From Ferruginibacter sp. (lineage in GTDB: Bacteria; Bacteroidota; Bacteroidia; Chitinophagales; Chitinophagaceae), in contig JAOQAK010000091.1 in the NCBI GenBank assembly GCA_025963635.1, forward strand, positions 51,769 through 115,768: a stretch of DNA of 64,000 nt, read 5' to 3'. Position numbers and translations under genes: made by a program. This document shows positions 58,475-64,000 of this stretch, one piece after another (positions within the stretch are counted from its first letter, which is position 1; each line of letters starts with the position of its first letter). The notes beneath the pieces were generated by a model, which worked only from the letters and a program-made list of their open reading frames with translations, did no database searches and was not told where the DNA came from.

Positions 58475-59143
58475 CTAATCTTCTTCACTCCTTCCCTTTT
58501 TATTTTCTTCATATGTCATAAACCGGTAACCCGATTTGGGGAAATCAAATTTGGAAATAGCCAATGCGCTGAGATCTATACTTGCAATTGTATATTTAAA
58601 TATAAGCTTCGCCGTTTCAAGTTCGTACTGCATTGGAAAGCCTGGTAAGCTTCTAAATGCCTGGCTATAGTCTTTATTTATCGCAATTAAATCGGGGGCA
58701 TAATATACCGAAACCGATGTTCCATCTTTTAATTTTGCAATTGCATGCTTACAGGTATACCCTTGAATAACTTTGGTATCAGGGCTATTTTCGAAGGTAA
58801 TCCCATTAAATTTTTTGTTCCTGTTTTCCCAGTCCTCCCGGGTTAATGTAATCATCAGTTTCTGTCCGCTGTACTCTTTTAATATAGCGGCATTGCCTGT
58901 CTTTGAGTTATGCAAGGTAGTCTCCGTGCCTAAGGAACTGGTCATTTCGGTCCTGCTCAAGCCGCCTTTCAGATAAACAGTCAATTTAGCGCCATTTAAA
59001 TTACCACTAGCTTTAGCCCCGTTGTTTTTTGGTTGTATGGTAATGTCATAGGTAATGGTACCTTCTGAAATTGTTTTTTGAGCATAGGAAGAAATACTCA
59101 TTATCGTCATCAATCCAAAAGCTAAAAATCGTAACCTTTTCAT
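58475..59143 (-). CDS. Secreted DUF4412/GLPGLI-like protein
   Basis: 222 residues from MKRLRFLAFGLMTIMSISSYAQ; signal peptide cleaved near YAQ. The body shows the pattern of Bacteroidota GLPGLI/DUF4412 proteins: EGTITYDITIQP at the start, KLTVYLKGGLSRTEM, TTLHNSKTGNAAILKEYSG, VIQGYTCKHAIAKLKDGTSVSVYYAPDLIA and GFPMQYELETAKLIFKYTIASID. The single Cys lies in the conserved GYTCKHA motif. Role unknown; the family is often found near envelope and secretion genes. The C-terminus is charged (YEENKKGRSEED). Confidence 0.7.
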   Translation of the reverse strand: MKRLRFLAFGLMTIMSISSYAQKTISEGTITYDITIQPKNNGAKASGNLNGAKLTVYLKGGLSRTEMTSSLGTETTLHNSKTGNAAILKEYSGQKLMITLTREDWENRNKKFNGITFENSPDTKVIQGYTCKHAIAKLKDGTSVSVYYAPDLIAINKDYSQAFRSLPGFPMQYELETAKLIFKYTIASIDLSALAISKFDFPKSGYRFMTYEENKKGRSEED

Positions 59144-59202
59144 TCTATCTAATTTACATGAAGGTAACAAAATCCCGTGCCAAATAGGTCTTGCTGCAAA
59201 TC

Positions 59203-59243
59203 AAAACAGCCTGCTACGTTGTAACACGCAGGCAGACCGTTTT
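59203..59243 (-). terminator. yidC terminator
   Basis: On the minus strand GCCTGC and GCAGGC form the core of an extended stem with AAAAC..GTTTT flanks, followed by T residues. It lies 21 bp beyond the yidC stop codon. Confidence 0.65.
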
Positions 59244-59263
59244 GATTTAACAAGATATTCTGT

Positions 59264-61102
59264 TTAATTCCTTTTAGTTCTCGTTTTCAAATCCTGAACT
59301 TTTTTATTAGCGTCCTGCATCGCCTGTATCTTTTCCTGCAGTTTACTTTGCTTTACCGGCTTTTTCCGGTTGAGTTCTATTTGTGCTAATATTTTATCGT
59401 GATCGATAATATATTTCTGGATTACGATCTGTAAAATCAGCGTAATGGTATTGGAAATTGTATAATACCATGTAAGTGCCGAAGGCAACTTATTAAACAC
59501 TCCCAAAAGTAAAACAGGGAAAATATACGGCATATATTTCATCACAGGATTTGAGTTATCCTGCATGCTGCTCATGCTATAGATAGAAATAAGTAAACTT
59601 GTGAGCGTAGCAGTAATCGTAAACAAACTTACATGATCGCCGTAAAAGGGAATTTCAAATGGCAGGTTATAAATCGAATCGTAGGCTGCCAGGTCTTTCG
59701 CCCAAAGAAAACTTTCGCCCCTTAAAGAAATGTTACTTTGGAAAAAATAGTACAACGACATAAATATCGGGATCTGCAGAAGCGCCGGCAAACATCCTCC
59801 AAGTGGACTAACTCCGGCAGATTTCCACAATTTCATCTGATCCATGCTGAAAGCCTGTTTATCCTCTCCATGCTTTTCTTTCAGTTTGTCGATCTCTGGT
59901 TTTAAAGCCTTCATTTTAGCGCCACTGACATAGCTCTTATAAAGAATCGGCGATGTCAGTAAGCGGATGAAAAGCGTTAATAACAAAATGACAATTCCCA
60001 TGCTTGCAACATTGCTCCTGAGAAAATCGAAAACCGGCAACAGGAAATATCGGTTGATATATTTTACAAAGGCAAAAACACCACTCCCATAAGGAACAAT
60101 ATTTTCCAATTGACTATGGTATGTTTTAAGAATATGATAATCACTCGGACCATAATACAATTGCAGCGGAATCTGCGCAGACCGGCCAACAGGCACATCT
60201 ATCCTCAAATTGGCAGTTGCTTCAGCAATCACATGACGTGAAGTATCCGCAGGAACGGTCCATTTTACCTCTGCCGAAGGGAATTTATTCTTGTTAATTA
60301 AAGTAGTAATGAAGAATTGTTGCTTCAGAGCAATCCAGTCTACCGGCTTATCAAATTTCTTGGTGTCACCTGAACCTAACATTTCAAAATCATAACTTCC
60401 CTCTTTTACCTGGCAGATATGTGACTGCTGCTTTTCATAAGTGATATCCTTTTCTACCTGGGGTATTTGCGCTTGCCACAATAAGCTGAAAGAATTTTTT
60501 GTAACCAGTTGATCTGCCCCTTCCAGAATGATTGAAAAATCGATCATGTATTCAGCAGGCCGTAACGTATATTGGTGACTCACCTCCTTCTTGCCGGACG
60601 AGTCTTTCAAAGTAAATTTAATCGTTTGGCTCTTGTCTGGATTTGCAGTTATTATCGCCGGTGCAAATGTCAGATCGCTTGTTTGGGCTGTCTGCTGGTC
60701 ACCTGAGTTGATGTCATATGAAATCTTGTTGAATGTGCCTGATTGTAATACGACAGGCTTACCGGAAAAAGTTGTATACTTTTTTAATTCTACAACCTTC
60801 GGCTGGGCGCCTTTGTTTGTAAAGGTTATTTTCATCACATCATTTTCAACAGTCGTAAGCTGTTCTGGCCTGTTCACAAATTCCTGGAACCCTGCCGCTG
60901 ATTGTATTTTACGAATAGTGTCTGCATTCAAAGAGTCCCTGGTTAATGCAACAGTATCTATTTTTGGTTTCGTTTTGGCAATCGAATCGGTTATTCTTTT
61001 TTGTTCAGCCAGGTACGCCTGGTTGCCCTTGCTGTTAAAGTAAAACATCCCAATTAAAAGCATCCCAATCAGCACGAATCCGATCACTGTATTTCTATCC
61101 AT
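59264..61102 (-). CDS. yidC: Membrane protein insertase YidC
   Basis: 612 residues from MDRNTVIGFVLIGMLLIGMFYF (an ATG two codons earlier also fits). Inserts and folds inner-membrane proteins alone or with SecYEG. The first transmembrane helix is followed by a long periplasmic beta-domain (about 25-340), then the conserved five-helix core: MGIVILLLTLFIRLLTSPILYKSYVSGAKMKALKPEIDKL, GGCLPALLQIPIFMSLYYFFQ and NPVMKYMPYIFPVLLLGVFNKLPSALTWYYTISN. A basic C-terminal tail (KKVQDLKTRTKRN) interacts with the ribosome in homologues. -7 element TACCTTTG at 61127-61134. Confidence 0.95.
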   Translation of the reverse strand: MDRNTVIGFVLIGMLLIGMFYFNSKGNQAYLAEQKRITDSIAKTKPKIDTVALTRDSLNADTIRKIQSAAGFQEFVNRPEQLTTVENDVMKITFTNKGAQPKVVELKKYTTFSGKPVVLQSGTFNKISYDINSGDQQTAQTSDLTFAPAIITANPDKSQTIKFTLKDSSGKKEVSHQYTLRPAEYMIDFSIILEGADQLVTKNSFSLLWQAQIPQVEKDITYEKQQSHICQVKEGSYDFEMLGSGDTKKFDKPVDWIALKQQFFITTLINKNKFPSAEVKWTVPADTSRHVIAEATANLRIDVPVGRSAQIPLQLYYGPSDYHILKTYHSQLENIVPYGSGVFAFVKYINRYFLLPVFDFLRSNVASMGIVILLLTLFIRLLTSPILYKSYVSGAKMKALKPEIDKLKEKHGEDKQAFSMDQMKLWKSAGVSPLGGCLPALLQIPIFMSLYYFFQSNISLRGESFLWAKDLAAYDSIYNLPFEIPFYGDHVSLFTITATLTSLLISIYSMSSMQDNSNPVMKYMPYIFPVLLLGVFNKLPSALTWYYTISNTITLILQIVIQKYIIDHDKILAQIELNRKKPVKQSKLQEKIQAMQDANKKVQDLKTRTKRN

Positions 61103-61126
61103 TCCCATAATAATAATTTAAGTGGG

Positions 61127-61134
61127 CAAAGGTA
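61127..61134 (-). promoter_or_regulatory. yidC -7 element
   Basis: TACCTTTG on the minus strand, 24 nt upstream of the ATG at 61102. A TTTGTTGTTTAGG direct repeat lies just upstream at 61142-61168. Confidence 0.6.
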
Positions 61135-61178
61135 ATTAAAGTTTGTTGTTTAGGGTTTGTTGTTTAGGCCAATTAAAA

Positions 61179-61200
61179 AAGCCCCGGTGAACCAGGGCTT
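61179..61200 (-). terminator. rplY terminator
   Basis: On the minus strand AAGCCC and GGGCTT pair around a short loop with an inner TGG/CCG pairing, and TTTTTTAATT follows. It separates rplY from yidC. Confidence 0.75.
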
Positions 61201-61220
61201 CTTATCAAATATCTTACTAT

Positions 61221-61874
61221 TTATTTTTTTGCGGCAGGTGCAGCGGCCTTTGCCGGAGCAGCAGCTTTTGCAGCAGCAGGCGCAGCTTTAGGAGCAGCAG
61301 CCTTAGGCGCAGAAGCTTCTTCCTGTTTCAATTGACGTGTCATAGTGATGGAGGCGATCGGGATACGTGGAGAGTTCATTATTTCCATGTTCTCTGCCTT
61401 AACATCCTGCACCCTGATATTTTCGTTTAACTCCAAATTAGTGATATCTATTTCTATGTTTTCACGTAAATGTTTGGGGAGTAATTTCACCTTTAAGCTT
61501 TTCATTTTAGTCACCAGCTTTCCGCCAGCTTTAACGCCAACAGGTGCGCCAGTAAACTTAAGTGGTAAGGTAACCGTTACTTTCTTGTCTTCAACCATTT
61601 CCAAAAAGTCAACATGGATTAGTTTATCACTTACTTTATCAAACTGAAGATCCTTCAGTACACACCTGTAAGTTTTACCATCTATAATAGCTTCCACCAC
61701 CATAAAATCGGGAGTGTACACTATGTTTTTAAAAGCAGTAGCAGGAGCTGCAAAATTGATCTCCTGAGCACCTCCGTAAATTACAGCTGGCACTTTTTCC
61801 TCAGAGCGAAGTTGGCGGGTGGCTGACTTGCCAAATTCGGTCCTGATTTGTCCTTCGATTGTAATCGTTTTCAT
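61221..61874 (-). CDS. rplY: 50S ribosomal protein L25 (CTC form)
   Basis: 217 residues. The N-terminal 5S-binding domain is recognised in TIEGQIRTEFGKSATRQLRSEEKVPAVIYGG, and the CTC C-terminal domain in VDFLEMVEDKKVTVTLPLKFTGAPVGVKAGGKLVTKMKSLKVKLLPKHLRENIEIDI. The last 30 residues are an Ala/Pro/Lys tail (APKAAAPKAAPAAAKAAAPA), low complexity. Its promoter element TACCTTTG is at 61896-61903. It is monocistronic with a terminator. Confidence 0.95.
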   Translation of the reverse strand: MKTITIEGQIRTEFGKSATRQLRSEEKVPAVIYGGAQEINFAAPATAFKNIVYTPDFMVVEAIIDGKTYRCVLKDLQFDKVSDKLIHVDFLEMVEDKKVTVTLPLKFTGAPVGVKAGGKLVTKMKSLKVKLLPKHLRENIEIDITNLELNENIRVQDVKAENMEIMNSPRIPIASITMTRQLKQEEASAPKAAAPKAAPAAAKAAAPAKAAAPAAKK

Positions 61875-61895
61875 TTAATTATTTTTAATGAGGCG

Positions 61896-61903
61896 CAAAG
61901 GTA
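61896..61903 (-). promoter_or_regulatory. rplY -7 element
   Basis: TACCTTTG on the minus strand, 21 nt upstream of the ATG. TTG words at 21-22 nt spacing could form a weak -33. Confidence 0.6.
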
Positions 61904-61988
61904 AGGGAATAATGCTCAATTCCTCAATTTCTCAATGACTCAATTTTCAAACGCCCCCATATTTTTCAGGAGCATCCAGTATTCCATT

Positions 61989-62945
61989 CTAACTATTCTT
62001 ATTTGCCATCCGACTCCTCAAAAACAATCCGTTGATACTCCTGTTTTCCAATGCATTCCGGATTGCTATGGCAAAAAGTTCCGCCGTAGAAACTACCCTT
62101 ATCTTTCCATTTTGATGTTTTACCGGGATGGTATCACAAACCACCAATTCTTCCAAAGCGCTGTTCTCAATATTTTCATAGGCTTTACCGCTCAAAACCG
62201 GGTGCGTGCAAAATGCCCTTACGCTTCTAGCGCCTTTTTCCTTCAGCAAACCAGAGCTCTTAGCGAGCGTGCCTCCCGTATCGCAGATATCATCTATTAA
62301 AACGATGTCCCTTCCCGTAACGTCTCCAATCACAACCATACTGGCAATTTCATTGGCCCTTTTTCTGTGTTTATCGCAAATCACCATCTCACATTCAAAG
62401 TAGGAAGCTATTTCCCGAATACGGTTTGCACTTCCCACATCGGGCGCTGCAAAGGTTAGGTTTTCCAATCTCAGGCTCTCTATGTAAGGAATAAAGATCG
62501 CTGAAGAATCAAGGTGATCAACGGGAATATCAAAATACCCCTGGATTTGCGGAGCGTGTAAGTCCATGGTAACTACCCTATCGGCGCCAGCTGCTGTAAG
62601 CATGTTAGCTACCAGTTTAGAACCGATGGCTACCCGGGGACGATCCTTTCGGTCTTGCCTGGCGTATCCATAATAAGGCATTACAGCTATCACCTTATAG
62701 GCCGAAGCTCTTTTGGCAGCATCGATCATCAGCAAAAGCTCCATAAGATTGTCTGTTGGAGAAAACGTGCTTTGAATTAAAAATACAAACTGGCCACGGA
62801 TACTTTCCTGGAATTCCACGCCGATTTCTCCATCACTGAATCGTTGGATATTTACTTTCCCGAGGGGCTCACCAAACTTCTTTGCAATGGCTTCAGAAAG
62901 ATATTGTGAACCGGTGCCGGAAAAAAGCTTTGCATTGTATGACAT
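61989..62945 (-). CDS. prs: Ribose-phosphate pyrophosphokinase
   Basis: 318 residues. Makes PRPP from ribose-5-phosphate and ATP for purine, pyrimidine, histidine and tryptophan synthesis. KLFSGTGSQYLSEAIAKKFG, FSDGEIGVEFQESIRGQFVFLIQSTFSPTDNLMELLLMIDAAKRASA, MPYYGYARQDRKDRPRVAIGSKLVANM, the PRPP signature in VLIDDICDTGGTLAKSSGLL, and VTMDLHAPQIQGYFDIPVDHL are all present. Divergent from radC with a -7 element TAGTTTTG at 62987-62994. Confidence 0.97.
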   Translation of the reverse strand: MSYNAKLFSGTGSQYLSEAIAKKFGEPLGKVNIQRFSDGEIGVEFQESIRGQFVFLIQSTFSPTDNLMELLLMIDAAKRASAYKVIAVMPYYGYARQDRKDRPRVAIGSKLVANMLTAAGADRVVTMDLHAPQIQGYFDIPVDHLDSSAIFIPYIESLRLENLTFAAPDVGSANRIREIASYFECEMVICDKHRKRANEIASMVVIGDVTGRDIVLIDDICDTGGTLAKSSGLLKEKGARSVRAFCTHPVLSGKAYENIENSALEELVVCDTIPVKHQNGKIRVVSTAELFAIAIRNALENRSINGLFLRSRMANKNS

Positions 62946-62986
62946 GTTATGTATATATTGGAAGATGAAGAGGTAATAAGACGCTG

Positions 62987-62994
62987 CAAAACTA
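62987..62994 (-). promoter_or_regulatory. prs -7 element
   Basis: TAGTTTTG on the minus strand, full match to TAnnTTTG, 41 nt before the prs ATG. It lies in the 80-bp gap to divergent radC. Confidence 0.55.
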
Positions 62995-63025
62995 TCGTTT
63001 AAAACTTGATGTTTAAATTTATAGC

Positions 63026-63727
63026 ATGGAAAATATCAACAAACCATCCACTTCAATAAAATCCTGGGCATCGGATGACCGTCCGCGTGAAAAATTGCTG
63101 ATGAAAGGCCCGGTGGCTTTGAGTGATTCTGAATTACTGGCGATCCTCATCAATATGGGTACTAAGGAAAAGTCTGCAGTAGAGTTGGCGAAAGATATTT
63201 TACGAATGGGAAATGATAACCTGAATGAATTGGGGAAACTCACATTAAAAGAATTTCAAAAATTAAAGGGAATCGGAGAGGCGAAAGCCATCACCATTGT
63301 TGCAGCGTTGGAATTGGGAAGAAGACGGCATGCGGGTAGTTACCTTTCGAAATCGGTTATTAGGAGCAGCAAAGATCTGGCTCAATATCTTCGGGTAAAT
63401 ATCAAAGATTATAGTTATGAAGTATTTGGGGTGGTGTTTTTAAATAAGGCTAATAAGATCAATCATTTTGAAATTATTAGTCGTGGTGGCATCACAGGTA
63501 CAGTTGCCGATCCGAGAGTGATTTTAAAAAAGGCATTGGAAGAAGAGGCTACTTCGATCGTATTATGCCATAACCATCCGTCGGGTAATTTAAAGCCAAG
63601 CAGGGCAGACGAAGAATTGACGCATAAAATAAAAGAAGCTGCTAAATACTTTGACATTATTGTGATGGATCATATCATAGTAAGTGAGGAAGGCTATTAT
63701 AGTTTTTCAGATGAAGGGATTTTATGA
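63026..63727 (+). CDS. radC: RadC-family DNA repair protein
   Basis: 233 residues. N-terminal helix-hairpin-helix region (WASDDRPREKLLMKGPVALSDSELLAILINMGT, LKGIGEAKAITIVAALELGRR) and a C-terminal MPN/JAB metalloprotease-like domain with the metal motif CHNHPSGNLKPSRADEE and VGVVFLN-like GVVFLNKANKINHFEIISRGGITG. Although named for DNA repair, its role there is doubtful in many bacteria. Length and domain order are standard. It is divergent from prs. Confidence 0.93.
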   Translation: MENINKPSTSIKSWASDDRPREKLLMKGPVALSDSELLAILINMGTKEKSAVELAKDILRMGNDNLNELGKLTLKEFQKLKGIGEAKAITIVAALELGRRRHAGSYLSKSVIRSSKDLAQYLRVNIKDYSYEVFGVVFLNKANKINHFEIISRGGITGTVADPRVILKKALEEEATSIVLCHNHPSGNLKPSRADEELTHKIKEAAKYFDIIVMDHIIVSEEGYYSFSDEGIL

Positions 63728-63780
63728 ATCGGTAATAAGGAGTAGATTTTTAACCAGGCTAAGTACTACTATAAAGCATC

Positions 63781-63800
63781 GTTGCGTCGCACTCTTCAAC
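63781..63800 (-). repeat. Dispersed repeat with GTGCGACGC core, copy 3
   Basis: On the minus strand GTTGAAGAGTGCGACGCAAC, sharing AAGAGTGCGACGC with copy 2 and GTGCGACGC with copy 1. It lies between radC and the rRNA terminator. Confidence 0.6.
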
Positions 63801-63924
63801 TGAAATGCTACTTTTGAGCAGGCTTCCTGTTGCACCTGAATCTTCACCAACCGAATAAAAAATCCTCTGCTCTGTTTTTCCTGAACTCCGTACGTTAAGT
63901 TTCTAAGCCGAAACTGCGGGGCAT

Positions 63925-63954
63925 AAAAAAGCCCCGATAAATAAATATCGGGGC
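63925..63954 (-). terminator. rRNA operon terminator
   Basis: GCCCCGAT (63931-63938) and ATCGGGGC (63947-63954) pair perfectly around AAATAAAT; the minus strand then runs into TTTTTTATG. It is placed directly after the 5S gene. Confidence 0.85.
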
Positions 63955-63964
63955 AAAAAGAATA

Positions 63965-64000
63965 TGGCAGCTACCTACTCTCCCGGTTGGAATACCAGTA
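63965..64000 (-). rRNA. rrf: 5S ribosomal RNA (3' end, partial)
   Basis: The last 36 bases, read on the minus strand, give TACTGGTATTCCAACCGGGA then GAGTAGGTAGCTGCCA, the typical 3' part of a Bacteroidota 5S rRNA including the closing helix strand. The 5' part lies beyond position 64000, and 23S and 16S genes are expected further on, on the minus strand. A terminator follows immediately. Confidence 0.8.

Noticed and set aside
1..64000. tRNA genes
   Set aside because: I looked for T-loop and anticodon-arm patterns in the gaps and saw none. A covariance-model scan would settle this.

Overview
This 64-kb window is a chromosomal segment of a Bacteroidota bacterium, most likely of the family Chitinophagaceae. 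Several things point there. The first gene ends in a type IX secretion (T9SS) sorting domain. Promoters carry the Bacteroidota -7 element TAnnTTTG, three of them with a TTTG exactly 19 nt upstream. Shine-Dalgarno sites are largely absent. The protein repertoire fits too: a DUF4412/GLPGLI-like secreted protein, a head-GIN lipoprotein, DUF1080, and the ligase-associated repair module. No phage, transposase, integrase, CRISPR array or tRNA was seen. The window ends inside a 5S rRNA gene, so an rRNA operon on the minus strand lies just beyond position 64000.

Layout. 1-7028: surface and envelope proteins (T9SS cargo end, S74-chaperone tail-fibre-like protein, adhesin-like lipoprotein, periplasmic-binding-fold protein) around guaA. 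7289-14312: ligase-associated exonuclease, ATP-dependent DNA ligase and Lhr-type helicase, with a c-type cytochrome gene between ligase and helicase. The fourth member of that module, PdeM, sits apart at 25.4-26.1 kb beside a histone-deacetylase-fold hydrolase. 14461-28169: housekeeping and envelope genes (S1, an outer-membrane-like protein, HAD phosphatase, acyltransferase, thioesterase, second S74 protein, proline dehydrogenase, flavoprotein). 28556-42551: an HNH/NUMOD4-like gene, map, and the complete S10-spc ribosomal protein operon read leftward from rpsJ to secY. 42768-51648: a DEDD exonuclease and fusA, then a non-ribosomal insert (SnoaL-like, cysM, cytochrome c, DUF1080, permease), then rpsG-rpsL. 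52043-63727: ilvE, a HolD (psi)-like gene, rdgB, thioesterase, aroE-comA, a TPR protein, two small secreted proteins, yidC, rplY, prs and radC.

How it works together. The S10-spc operon has one strong promoter in front of rpsJ and a terminator-like hairpin after secY. The alpha operon (infA, rpmJ, rpsM, rpsK, rpsD, rpoA, rplQ) is not next to it, and the str operon is split. The most unusual structure is non-coding. At least twelve ribosomal gene junctions contain inserts of about 85-142 bp, built from degenerate 7-9 bp words on one side and the same words reverse-complemented on the other. The word differs from junction to junction, while other junctions are only 0-30 bp. Similar arrays or palindromes occur at several other gene ends. 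Other points of interest are a candidate Bacteroidota psi subunit of the clamp loader, a fusA leader of about 290 nt, candidate leaderless genes, and a dispersed intergenic repeat with core GTGCGACGC.
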